From the NCBI RefSeq assembly GCF_014384805.1, contig NZ_JACRSS010000001.1, positions 1 through 64,000 of the forward strand: a stretch of DNA of 64,000 bases, in the 5' to 3' direction. Shown one piece after another: positions 16,642 through 24,767 of this stretch. Positions within the stretch are counted from its first letter, which is position 1. Every line of letters begins with the position of its first letter. Position numbers and translations under genes: made by a program. The notes below the pieces were generated by a model. The model did no database searches, was not told the origin of the DNA, and saw only the letters and a program-made list of their open reading frames with translations. The DNA comes from Guopingia tenuis (lineage in GTDB: Bacteria; Bacillota; Clostridia; Christensenellales; Christensenellaceae).

Positions 16642-16658
16642 GTTTATAAATACTAAAC
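16642..16658. promoter_or_regulatory. Second GTTTA-N7-TAAAC site
   Basis: It has the same arms and spacing as the operator at 16463-16479, 179 bp away. The pair could allow DNA looping, or it may mark a second regulated transcript. Confidence 0.45.
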
Positions 16659-16679
16659 ACAATTCGCTGGAAGAAAACG

Positions 16680-17119
16680 GCTGTTTATGGCGCAGAAAAG
16701 GCAAAAACAAAAGGTTAGCTTTTGCTTACGGATGATGGGAAAAGATCCATGAAAGAAAGGAACGCGGAAGGAATATGGCGGGCTGTTAGAAAAAGCAGCA
16801 GTATCTTATGAGAATGGTATTTGGTAACATACAATAAAAATAAGTCGGAGAAGGATGGTAGGCGGCAAAGAGGGGCGGGACGAAAGGGGAAGAGGAAAGA
16901 CACTCCTGCCGGCCAGGCGATGCGGTCTGCAAATGCCGGCCGAAGCAGTTTGAAAAAGAGCCGCTCGCCCGCATTGCCGTTGCTTTTTTAGCATCACGGA
17001 AACATGCGGGAATGCTCACTGAAAACCTGCGAAACCGATATGGGATACTGCTTTCCCCAAAATACCCGGGAAAATCCTGTTGAAGCGGGAAAAGGCTTCA
17101 GCAGGCGAAGGAAAAATAA
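16680..17119. other. Non-coding stretch upstream of the pot operon
   Basis: Both flanking operons are on the minus strand. No open frame here has a ribosome binding site or a protein-like composition, and I see no further repeats. Confidence 0.5.
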
Positions 17120-17147
17120 AAAACGGCGCGGAATTCCGCGCCGTTTT
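17120..17147 (-). terminator. Terminator after fba
   Basis: A 28-bp perfect palindrome, AAAACGGCGCGGAA and its complement. On the minus strand it is followed by a T-rich tract, so it ends the fba transcript. Confidence 0.85.
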
Positions 17148-17165
17148 CCTGCAAGGATATTGGAT

Positions 17166-18095
17166 TTACGCCTGGCCGTTGCAGCCCAACACATCCACGA
17201 TCTTGTGCTTCACCATCTCTTTGATAGCCGTTCTCGCGGGGGAGAGATACTGCCGCGGGTCGAAATCCGAAGGATGCTCAGCCATATGCTTGCGGATAGC
17301 CGCCGTCATGGCGAGACGCAGGTCGGAATCGATGTTGATCTTGCAGACTGCGCTTCTGGCCGCCTGACGGAGCATATCTTCCGGAACACCCTGGGCGCCG
17401 GGCATGCTGCCGCCATACTGATTGATCATTTCCACAAACTCCGGAACGACCGAGCTGGCGCCGTGCAGCACGATGGGGAAACCGGGCAGAAGCCGGGAAA
17501 CCTCTTCCAGGATATCGAAGCGCAGCTTGGCTTCGCCCTTGAACTTATAAGCGCCGTGGCTGGTGCCGATGGCGATGGCCAGAGAGTCCACGCCGGTTCT
17601 GGAGACGAATTCATTGACCTCTTCGGGCTGGGTATAGGAGGAATCCTCGGCGCTCACCTTGATTTCATCTTCCACGCCTGCCAGACGGCCGAGCTCAGCC
17701 TCAACCACAACGCCGTGGTCATGGGCGTATTCGACAACGCGCTTGGCAAGGGCAATGTTTTCCTCAAAGGGAAGATGCGAGCCATCGATCATAACGGAAG
17801 TGAAGCCGTCGTCGATGCAGCTCTTGCAGGTTTCAAAGGAATCGCCGTGATCCAGATGCAGGCAGATGGGCAGGCCGGTATCTTCAATGGCGGCTTCCAC
17901 CAGCTTGCGCAGGTAAATGGGGTTGGCATAGTTGCGCGCACCCTTGGAAACCTGCAGAATCAGGGGAGCGTTTTCTTCCTTGGCCGCTTCCGTGATTCCC
18001 TGGATGATCTCCATGTTGTTTACGTTAAAAGCGCCGACCGCGTATCCGCCGGCATACGCTTTCTTGAACATTTCGGTTGTTGTTACTAATGGCAT
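17166..18095 (-). CDS. fba: Class II fructose-bisphosphate aldolase
   Basis: A 309-residue zinc aldolase that splits fructose 1,6-bisphosphate into DHAP and glyceraldehyde 3-phosphate in glycolysis. Zinc-binding and catalytic motifs are intact: LHLDHGDSFE, VEAELGRLAG, GTSHGAYKF and VLHGASSV. Two ATGs compete. The first (18101) is one base from AGGAGG; the second (18095) lies seven bases away, gives MPLVTTTEMF, and is chosen. It stands alone in its transcript. A second class II aldolase of different type occurs at 44071. Confidence 0.95.
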   Translation of the reverse strand: MPLVTTTEMFKKAYAGGYAVGAFNVNNMEIIQGITEAAKEENAPLILQVSKGARNYANPIYLRKLVEAAIEDTGLPICLHLDHGDSFETCKSCIDDGFTSVMIDGSHLPFEENIALAKRVVEYAHDHGVVVEAELGRLAGVEDEIKVSAEDSSYTQPEEVNEFVSRTGVDSLAIAIGTSHGAYKFKGEAKLRFDILEEVSRLLPGFPIVLHGASSVVPEFVEMINQYGGSMPGAQGVPEDMLRQAARSAVCKINIDSDLRLAMTAAIRKHMAEHPSDFDPRQYLSPARTAIKEMVKHKIVDVLGCNGQA

Positions 18096-18136
18096 AACCA
18101 TTCCTCCTAAATGATAATAGTAAATCGTCTAGTCAT

Positions 18137-18165
18137 ATTGTGCCAATTTCCCGGCAAAAGGTCAA
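18137..18165 (-). promoter_or_regulatory. Promoter for fba
   Basis: On the minus strand TTGACC (18160-18165), 17 bp, CACAAT (18137-18142). Confidence 0.5.
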
Positions 18166-18255
18166 GCCTTTTTGAAAAAACCGGCCTTCTTTTTTTGCTT
18201 TGTTCACAAAATCCTGAGGAAATTTTCCAAAGCGGTTCCGGGAAACTGGAAAGAC

Positions 18256-18284
18256 TTGTATTTTTTTCAGGGGATATGTAAAAT
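18256..18284 (+). promoter_or_regulatory. Promoter for the M29 aminopeptidase gene
   Basis: TTGTAT at 18256-18261, 17 bp, TAAAAT at 18279-18284. Confidence 0.6.
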
Positions 18285-18351
18285 ATAATATAGAAGTCAC
18301 AAGCTGTTGATGTAAAACAGCCGTCAATATAGAAACAGGAGGCAAAAAAAT

Positions 18352-19467
18352 ATGACAGACCCAAGAATGCGGCAGTTGGCGGAAAACCTGGTGAATTATT
18401 CCTGCGCAGTGCAGCCGGGCGAGAAGGTTTTGATTGAGATTTTTGACTGCGAGGATATCGTGGCCGAGGAACTGGTGGCGGCGGTATACAGGGCCGGCGG
18501 CGTACCCTTTGTGCATATGATCCGCCCCAAAGTGCAACGGGCGTGGCTGATGAATGCAACGGAAGAACAGATCCGGGAACAGACCAAGTGGGATATGGCC
18601 CGCATGAGCGAGATGGACGCCTATATCGCGTTCCGCGGCAACGATAATTCCTCTGAACTGGCGGATGTTCCCGAAGAAAAGCTGAATCTCTATCAGTCCA
18701 TCTATTCCAAGAGCGTCCATTCCGAGATCCGCGTCAAAAAGACCAAGTGGGTGATCCTGCGGTATCCCAATTCCGCCATGGCCCAGCTCTCCGAGATGAG
18801 CACCCGGGCATTTGAGGATTATTATTTTAATGTATGCAACTTAGACTATGGCAAGATGGACAAGGCCATGGATGCCCTGAAGGTCCTGATGGAAAAGACC
18901 GACCGGGTGCGCCTGGTATCGCCGGGCACGGATATCGAGTTCTCCATCAAGGGGATCCCGGCCATCAAGTGCGCCGGGAAGATGAATGTTCCGGATGGGG
19001 AAATCTATACGGCCCCTGTCATTGACAGCATCAACGGTACCATCACCTTCAACACCCCCAGCTATAACCAGGGATTCAAATTCACCAATATCTCCCTGAC
19101 GCTGAAAAACGGGGTGATCGTGGAGGCAACATCCAACGACAGCGAGCGGCTGAACAAAATTTTGGATACCGACGAGGGGGCCCGCCGGGTGGGAGAATTC
19201 TCCTTTGGCGTAAATCCCTATATCACGCGGCCGATGTGCGACACGCTCTTTGACGAGAAGATCACCGGCTCCATTCATTTCACGCCGGGCTGCGCCTATG
19301 ACGATGCAGATAACGGTAATCGGAGTGCTGTTCATTGGGATCTGGTGCTGATCCAGACGAAAGAATGGGGCGGCGGCGAGATTTATTTTGACGGAAAGCT
19401 CATCCGCAAGGACGGAATTTTCGTGATTCCCGAATTGGAATGCCTGAATCCGGAAAATCTGAAATAA
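18352..19467 (+). CDS. M29-family metalloaminopeptidase
   Basis: A 371-residue cytoplasmic aminopeptidase of the AmpS/PepS (thermophilic aminopeptidase) family, which removes N-terminal residues from peptides using two metal ions. Likely metal ligands lie in RVGEFSFGVNP, GSIHFTPGCAY and AVHWDLVLIQ, the family's conserved C-terminal sites. Length is a little short of the usual 400-410. AGGAGG lies nine bases before the ATG. It is a single gene lying between fba and gap, facing the same way as gap. Confidence 0.88.
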   Translation: MTDPRMRQLAENLVNYSCAVQPGEKVLIEIFDCEDIVAEELVAAVYRAGGVPFVHMIRPKVQRAWLMNATEEQIREQTKWDMARMSEMDAYIAFRGNDNSSELADVPEEKLNLYQSIYSKSVHSEIRVKKTKWVILRYPNSAMAQLSEMSTRAFEDYYFNVCNLDYGKMDKAMDALKVLMEKTDRVRLVSPGTDIEFSIKGIPAIKCAGKMNVPDGEIYTAPVIDSINGTITFNTPSYNQGFKFTNISLTLKNGVIVEATSNDSERLNKILDTDEGARRVGEFSFGVNPYITRPMCDTLFDEKITGSIHFTPGCAYDDADNGNRSAVHWDLVLIQTKEWGGGEIYFDGKLIRKDGIFVIPELECLNPENLK

Positions 19468-19557
19468 GCGGCCGCAGAGGTTTTCCGGGAAGAGATGAAC
19501 AAATTATGAATTCCCGGGAAAAAATTGCGGTTTAGTGGAATTCTGAAAGAATATCCC

Positions 19558-19586
19558 TTGAAATTCCGGGGGAGATAAGCTATAAT
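19558..19586 (+). promoter_or_regulatory. Promoter for gap
   Basis: TTGAAA at 19558-19563, exactly 17 bp, consensus TATAAT at 19581-19586. A strong promoter, as expected for a glycolytic gene. Confidence 0.8.
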
Positions 19587-19685
19587 GTGAATTGTTGTTG
19601 ATAAATTTTTATCAATACGCTTTGGCCGAATATATACGCTCGTATATAGAAAATATGAGTCGATTTTTTAAGGAGGATTTTATCT

Positions 19686-20696
19686 ATGGCTATTAAAGTA
19701 GGTATCAATGGATTCGGAAGAATCGGTCGTCTGGTTTTCCGTGCCGCGGTGAAAAACCCGAATGTGGAAGTTGTTGGAATCAACGACCCCTTCATCAGCC
19801 CGGACTACATGGAATATATGCTCAAATACGACAGCATCCAGGGCCGTTTTGACGGCGAAGTTTCCTATACCGACGATTCCATCATCGTAAACGGCAAGGA
19901 AACAAAGGTATATGCAGCGATGAACCCCGCGGAGATTCCGTGGTCTGCCTGCGGTGCGGAATACGTCGTGGAATCCACCGGCGTTTTCACCACGATGGAC
20001 AAGGCTAAGGCTCATCTGGAAGCCGGCGCGAAGAAAGTTGTTATCTCCGCTCCCTCCAAGGATGCTCCGATGTTCGTAATGGGCGTCAACAACGACAAAT
20101 ACGACACCAGCATGGATATCGTTTCCAACGCTTCCTGCACCACGAACTGCCTGGCTCCTCTGGCCAAGGTTATCAACGACAATTTCGGTCTGGTGGAAGG
20201 CCTCATGACGACGGTTCACTCCACTACCGCTACCCAGAAAACGGTTGACGGTCCCTCCAAGAAGGACTGGAGAGGCGGCCGCGCTGCTTCTGCCAACATC
20301 ATTCCTTCCTCCACGGGCGCTGCCAAAGCGGTTGGCAAGGTTATCCCTGAGCTCAACGGCAAACTGACGGGCATGTCCATGCGCGTTCCCACCATTGATG
20401 GTTCGGTTGTTGACCTGACCTGCCGTCTGGCGAAGGAAGCTACCTATGAAGAAGTCTGCGCTGCGGTTAAGAAAGCCTGCGAAGGCGAGCTGAAGGGCAT
20501 CATGTCCTATACGGAAGATGCCATCGTTTCCAGCGATATCCTGGGCGACCCCCATACTTCCATCTTCGATGCGACGGCTGGTATCGCTTTGACCGGCAAC
20601 TTCATGAAGCTCATCTCCTGGTATGACAACGAGTGGGGTTATTCCAACAAGGTCGTTATGCTCATCGAGCACATGGCTTCTGTAGACGCGAAGTAA
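19686..20696 (+). CDS. gap: Glyceraldehyde-3-phosphate dehydrogenase
   Basis: A 336-residue glycolytic enzyme that oxidises and phosphorylates glyceraldehyde 3-phosphate with NAD. The Rossmann motif GINGFGRIGR starts at 7. Catalytic Cys151 lies in NASCTTNCLAP and His178 in TTVHSTTATQ. Asp34 (GINDPF) suggests NAD rather than NADP. AGGAGG lies nine bases before the ATG. The codon choice is strongly biased to frequent codons, as in the ribosomal genes, which points to high expression. Confidence 0.97.
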   Translation: MAIKVGINGFGRIGRLVFRAAVKNPNVEVVGINDPFISPDYMEYMLKYDSIQGRFDGEVSYTDDSIIVNGKETKVYAAMNPAEIPWSACGAEYVVESTGVFTTMDKAKAHLEAGAKKVVISAPSKDAPMFVMGVNNDKYDTSMDIVSNASCTTNCLAPLAKVINDNFGLVEGLMTTVHSTTATQKTVDGPSKKDWRGGRAASANIIPSSTGAAKAVGKVIPELNGKLTGMSMRVPTIDGSVVDLTCRLAKEATYEEVCAAVKKACEGELKGIMSYTEDAIVSSDILGDPHTSIFDATAGIALTGNFMKLISWYDNEWGYSNKVVMLIEHMASVDAK

Positions 20697-20738
20697 AAAG
20701 CCCATTGGAATGGGATTTTGAGGATTGGGAACAGAAAA

Positions 20739-20759
20739 ACCAATTCTTTGTGAATTGGT
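20739..20759 (+). other. Small hairpin downstream of gap
   Basis: ACCAATTC and GAATTGGT pair around TTTGT. There is no T-run; it may protect the 3' end of the mRNA. Confidence 0.4.
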
Positions 20760-20796
20760 CAAGTATGATAACCTGAATCTCTGATACGATAACCAT

Positions 20797-20835
20797 AAAA
20801 GTCCTTTTCGCAAGTCAGCGAAAAGGACTTTTTTT
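20797..20835 (+). terminator. Terminator after gap
   Basis: A 15-bp perfect stem (AAAAGTCCTTTTCGC and its complement) around a 6-nt loop, followed by T run. Confidence 0.92.
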
Positions 20836-21327
20836 ATGAATGCCGCGAAATACGCAGAAGAATCGGCGATTGATTTAAAGACAGGGCTTTGTGCTGGATA
20901 AGGAACAAAAGGGATGTAAAACCCAATATATCAAGCAAATTCCCATGGCGCATGGCTCTGAAATATAGGATTGGTAATGTTTGAAAGCAGAAGAGCAATT
21001 ATTGCCTCTCTTTTTTCGCATAATGGCGGATGAGGCGATCTTATATGCTATGGCAGTGGGCAAATTTAAATATGCAGCTGCCTTGGAAGCAGATTACAAT
21101 AGGAAATTTCAGAGAGGGAATGGGAGACGAGCCATAGGTTAGGTTGTTTGGACAAAAAGTATGCTTTTTCCTTTCCCAAATGCACAAAATCCGATAAGAT
21201 CATATGGTTTTGATAGTATCCAATGATTTAGAAACTAGTGGTGGCCTGAGAATAGATTTTGAATAATATGGATATAAAAAATATTTAAAATATAAAAATA
21301 TTTTTTAAAAAAATTTTAAAATAAGTA
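20836..21327. other. Gene-free spacer between gap and the transaldolase-like gene
   Basis: AT-rich towards the right, with long A and T runs at 21280-21320. Short open frames exist on both strands but lack start signals. I see nothing I can name. Confidence 0.5.
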
Positions 21328-21355
21328 TTGACTCGCGTTTTTTCTGTGATATACT
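21328..21355 (+). promoter_or_regulatory. Promoter for the transaldolase-like gene
   Basis: TTGACT at 21328-21333, 16 bp, TATACT at 21350-21355, preceded by A/T tracts that could act as an UP element. Confidence 0.65.
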
Positions 21356-21441
21356 GAAATTGTTCCGCGGAGGAATACAGAGCAGAGTGAACGGGGCTGT
21401 GTACCCTGTAATATTTAAACTTTAAAAGCGAGGTATGAGCT

Positions 21442-22149
21442 ATGAGAAACATTTTTACATTTTGTCTTGACTGCGCCGATATCGACAGCATCAAAAAGGG
21501 TTTAGAGTATTATCCTCTTCATGAATTCAGCATGAATCCCTCCATTGTGAAGCGCGATCTGGCTGGGAAAAACATCTCCTTTTTTGACGCGGTGAACGAA
21601 ATCCGCGGAGTCATCGGCGATGAGGTTCGTTTCCATGTGCAGACGGTGGGCGATACTGCAGATGAAATCATTCGCGATGCGGAAGCGATCCGCAGCCGTG
21701 TGAAGGGCGATCTGCTGCATGTCAAGGTTGACGCTTATGAGGAAGGCTATAAGGCCATGAAATACCTGAAGGCAAACGGTTTCAAGGTGACGGCTACGGC
21801 GATCGCTTCCATTACGCAGGCTCTTGTGGCCATTGAATGCGGGGCAGATACAGTGGCGGTTTATGTCGGCAGACTGGATAACATTTCCGGCAACGGCATT
21901 GAGGTTGTCCGCGGAATCCGTCAGGTTATGAATGCCCATAACATCGATGATGTGGAGCTTTCTGCGGCATCGATCCGGACGGCGCATCAGGTAGAACAGG
22001 CAGCTCTGGCCGGGGCGGATCAGGTGGCGGTTGGCCTTGATATTTTGAAAGCCTGCGCGAACCATCCGCTGACAGATCTGAGCGTAAAGCAGTTTGTTTC
22101 GGACTGGGAGAGCCTCTATGGCGAGGGCAAGAGAGTATATAATCTGTAA
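21442..22149 (+). CDS. Transaldolase/fructose-6-phosphate aldolase-like protein
   Basis: A 235-residue TIM-barrel protein of the small transaldolase (TalC/FSA) family. Matches are MNPSIVKRD (substrate loop, usually TNPS), LHVKVDAYEEG with the likely Schiff-base Lys, VTATAIASITQALVAIECGA, and VAVYVGRLDN. Departures from the family consensus (MNPS, KVDA instead of KIP) mean the substrate may not be the classical one. It could join sedoheptulose/erythrose metabolism or cleave another ketose phosphate. It has its own promoter and terminator. Confidence 0.78.
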   Translation: MRNIFTFCLDCADIDSIKKGLEYYPLHEFSMNPSIVKRDLAGKNISFFDAVNEIRGVIGDEVRFHVQTVGDTADEIIRDAEAIRSRVKGDLLHVKVDAYEEGYKAMKYLKANGFKVTATAIASITQALVAIECGADTVAVYVGRLDNISGNGIEVVRGIRQVMNAHNIDDVELSAASIRTAHQVEQAALAGADQVAVGLDILKACANHPLTDLSVKQFVSDWESLYGEGKRVYNL

Positions 22150-22168
22150 AAATTAACTTATATAGAGA

Positions 22169-22204
22169 GATCAAAGCCGGCGCTTATAAGCGCCGGCTTT
22201 GATC
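22169..22204 (+). terminator. Terminator-like perfect palindrome
   Basis: Thirty-six bases form a perfect palindrome with 18-bp arms (GATCAAAGCCGGCGCTTA and its complement). Only three T follow the stem core, but stability is very high. The 235 bp from here to the next gene hold no other feature. Confidence 0.75.
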
Positions 22205-22439
22205 TTACAGCGAAAAGGCAGCGCGGCATGGAGATATGGATAGGATTTTGCCGCTGAAAATTTTTCGGCGGAAGAACGGCAGGATTTTGCGGCGGCAGGA
22301 GAGAAGATTACATAATTATCCCGGCTTAGAAAAATCTGCAAGCCCGGCGCAGGATTGGGGACGCCGGGAGAACATATGCCGCTATGAAAAATGCCAACAT
22401 CAAAATGGCTGTTTCCATTCCATGGCAGAGGGAGCATAA

Positions 22440-23039
22440 ATGAAAGAATTGGAGTATTTTTATATCGATGGGGAGCTTGGATGGAACCAGAATCAGTTTC
22501 CCGGGTGGGCGATGCGCAACGGCGGCTGTGCCGCGGTCACGGTCTGTGATTTGTGCATCTGCCTGGCACGGCAAAAAGGGCTTTCGGCACTCTATCCCTT
22601 CGATCCATTCCATGTGGAAAAACAGGAATATCTGGCCTTTTCGGAACAGATAAAACCCTATCTGCATCCCCGCTGGCAGGGAATCGATACCCTGGAGCTG
22701 TATCTTTCCGGTCTTTTGGGGTACTGGCGCGATGCTGGGGCGGCATCTCTTCTGGGAAAAGGACTTCCGGGGGCCGCACCCTGGCAACAGGCCGGAGAGT
22801 TAATCAAAAAGCAAGTAGATTCTTCCATCCCCGTGCCCTGCCTGTTGTTAAACCACAAGGGCAGCACCTTTAAGGACTTTCAGTGGCATTGGTTCAATAT
22901 CGCAGGATATGAGGAGTTCGATGGGGAATTTTATGTGAAAGCCATTACTTATGGCAGCTTTTTCTGGATGAATTTGCAGGAGCTATGGGATACAGGCTAC
23001 CGCCGCAAGGGCGGGTTGATTCAAATCGAAATGCAGTAA
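22440..23039 (+). CDS. Putative C39-like cysteine peptidase fold protein
   Basis: A 199-residue cytoplasmic protein of no clear family. MRNGGCAAVTVCDLC near residue 25 puts a Cys (Cys30) at the start of a helix, as in papain-like and C39 enzymes, and HWFNIAGYEEFDGEFYVKAITYG near 150 resembles their HW-x-x-I-x-GY catalytic His segment. This suggests a bacterial C39-like fold, perhaps a peptidase or a transglutaminase-like protein, but nothing proves activity. There is no signal peptide. GGGAG lies five bases before the ATG. It stands alone, facing an HxlR gene. Confidence 0.5.
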   Translation: MKELEYFYIDGELGWNQNQFPGWAMRNGGCAAVTVCDLCICLARQKGLSALYPFDPFHVEKQEYLAFSEQIKPYLHPRWQGIDTLELYLSGLLGYWRDAGAASLLGKGLPGAAPWQQAGELIKKQVDSSIPVPCLLLNHKGSTFKDFQWHWFNIAGYEEFDGEFYVKAITYGSFFWMNLQELWDTGYRRKGGLIQIEMQ

Positions 23040-23183
23040 AGTAAAATATAGCAGCAGCGGTTGGGGAACTCTATTTGCAAAAGGGATACGTCAAACGGCG
23101 GAGGAGGGGTTCCGGAAGAACAGCAAACAGACTGCTCCAAGAGGCCGCGGCCGCCGGCATAAAGAAAATGAGCATGCTTCATC

Positions 23184-23207
23184 AGGGACTTTATGGGACA
23201 AGTCCCT
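23184..23207 (+). terminator. Hairpin between convergent genes
   Basis: AGGGACTT pairs with AAGTCCCT around an 8-nt loop, followed by TCTTTAT. A weak terminator for the C39-like gene. Confidence 0.5.
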
Positions 23208-23243
23208 TCTTTATAAAAAATATATGGGGTACGGGGAAAATGC

Positions 23244-23579
23244 TTATACCATAGAGCTTTGATAGCCCTCGCCCCAATTTTGCATCGCATCCAAAACCGG
23301 CTTCAGACTTTTGCCAAGCTCGGTCAGTGAGTATTCTACCCGCGGGGGAACTTCTGCATAAACTGTGCGGATGAGCAATCCGCTTTTTTCCATATCCCGA
23401 AGCTGGGCGGTCAACACCTTTTGGGATACACTGCCAATGGATTTTTTCAGCTCTCCAAAGCGTTTGGTTCCGGGAAGAAGGTCACGCAGAATCAGCACTT
23501 TCCATTTATCCCCAATCAGCATCAGGGTGGTTTCCACCGGGCAGGCAGGAAGGCCTTTTGTTATTTTCTGTTCACTCAT
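23244..23579 (-). CDS. HxlR-family transcriptional regulator
   Basis: A 111-residue winged helix protein. It has CPVETTLMLIGDKWKVLILRDL (the single conserved Cys near the start of the wing-helix domain), RFGELKKSIGSVSQKVLTAQLRDMEKSGL as the recognition helix region, and VEYSLTELG as the wing. HxlR/YodB/HypR proteins often sense aldehydes, quinones or disulfide stress through that Cys. A TTG at 23600 extends the frame, but ATG at 23579 has GGAG nine bases upstream and is chosen. It is divergent from the metallo-beta-lactamase-fold gene, its probable target. Confidence 0.9.
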   Translation of the reverse strand: MSEQKITKGLPACPVETTLMLIGDKWKVLILRDLLPGTKRFGELKKSIGSVSQKVLTAQLRDMEKSGLLIRTVYAEVPPRVEYSLTELGKSLKPVLDAMQNWGEGYQSSMV

Positions 23580-23624
23580 AGCAGGAATCTCCGATCTCAA
23601 ATATGGTTTCCGTTTCCTTTTTAG

Positions 23625-23645
23625 TAGTATATTAAAATTATACTA
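23625..23645. promoter_or_regulatory. Palindrome in the HxlR promoter
   Basis: TAGTATA-N7-TATACTA, perfect arms. It resembles the AGTA/TACT half-sites bound by YodB-type regulators and lies about 50 bp before the HxlR start, so autorepression is likely. Confidence 0.6.
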
Positions 23646-23929
23646 TATAGCCTTTTTGGATGCAAGCATTCTAAAGGAAAGCAAGATTCTTTATTATTTA
23701 TAAAAATTTTTTATAATGCTTGTTATGGTGAAAAATCCCATTACAACGCAAAGGTTTCCTCGTGGTAACTTCCCAATAGTATCTATTTAGTAACTACAGC
23801 ACAAAAAAGTGCTTACTTTACATATGAAACCAAAATGCCTATACTTAAGGCAAGGGCAGAGGATACCGGCCGGATCCCAACCCGCAGGCAAAAGAATGAA
23901 AAGGATGAACCGTAGAGGAGGTTATTGCT
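23646..23929. promoter_or_regulatory. Divergent control region, HxlR / MBL-fold gene
   Basis: No gene. It holds a two-part inverted repeat, GTAA-N4-AGCAC-N6-GTGCT-N4-TTAC (23790-23821), which may be the operator for the rightward gene. I cannot pick a single best rightward -35/-10 pair. Confidence 0.5.
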
Positions 23930-24721
23930 ATGAAAAAGAATACATGCAAAACGATGACGCTTTCCAAAGGCGAGATGAATGTTTATGACTTTGGCGATAT
24001 GAGGCTTCATGCATATAAGACCAATGATTTGATTGATGACGAAGTATTTATTGTTGAAAAGGACGGAAAGGCCGTTATTATCGAGTCTCCCTGCTTTTTC
24101 GATAATATCCGCGAACTTACCGCCTATTTGAAAGATATGGAGATTGCGGGAATGCTCATCGCCTATCATGGGGCGGGCGCGTCATTTCTGCCGGATGCTG
24201 CGAAATATGCAACGAAAAACGCCGTTGATTATTCGGAAAACGGCGGCGGAAAAGCGCTGATTGATAATTTTACAACCGCTTTTGGGGATGCTTTCGATTC
24301 TTCGGTCCATAAGATTACCCATGTTGTTGGAGAAGGAAATGTGACGATCGGCGGCATGGATTTTAAGATCAAACAGACATCGGAGGCTTTTGATATTGAA
24401 ATTCCACAAATCAATGCCGTATATACCCATATGCTGGGGCATGACTGCCATTCCATCGTGGCGGGCGCTGGCCATGCCGACGCTATGATTGCAGAGCTGC
24501 GCGGTTATCTGGATCGGGGATATGATCTGATTCTGACGTCCCATTATACGCCAGAGGATTTGAAAGATGTGGAAACCAAGATCGCATATCTGGAAAATCT
24601 GAAGAAAATAGCGGCCGAAAGCCGGGATGCCGAAAGCTTCAAGGAAGAAGTAAACCGGCAGTATCCGCAATACAGCGGGCAGAATTATCTGGATATGACG
24701 GCAGGCTTCTTTTTCGGATAA
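23930..24721 (+). CDS. Metallo-beta-lactamase-fold protein with degenerate active site
   Basis: A 263-residue protein with the strand order of the metallo-beta-lactamase fold (IVEKDGKAVIIESPCF, LIAYHGAGASFLPDA, THVVGEGNVTIGGMDFKI, GHDCHSIVAGAGH, LILTSHYTPEDL). The usual HxHxDH metal motif is replaced by YHGAGASF, though later His residues remain, so it may bind one metal or none. GAGGAGG lies eight bases before the ATG. Divergence from an HxlR regulator suggests induction by reactive or redox-active compounds. The neighbouring FMN/ferredoxin and macrodomain genes run the same way with gaps of 46 and 3 bp and may share its transcript. Confidence 0.7.
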   Translation: MKKNTCKTMTLSKGEMNVYDFGDMRLHAYKTNDLIDDEVFIVEKDGKAVIIESPCFFDNIRELTAYLKDMEIAGMLIAYHGAGASFLPDAAKYATKNAVDYSENGGGKALIDNFTTAFGDAFDSSVHKITHVVGEGNVTIGGMDFKIKQTSEAFDIEIPQINAVYTHMLGHDCHSIVAGAGHADAMIAELRGYLDRGYDLILTSHYTPEDLKDVETKIAYLENLKKIAAESRDAESFKEEVNRQYPQYSGQNYLDMTAGFFFG

Positions 24722-24767
24722 TAATTCGAATGCGGGCTGGGTTTATCCCGGCCCGCACGAAAGATAC

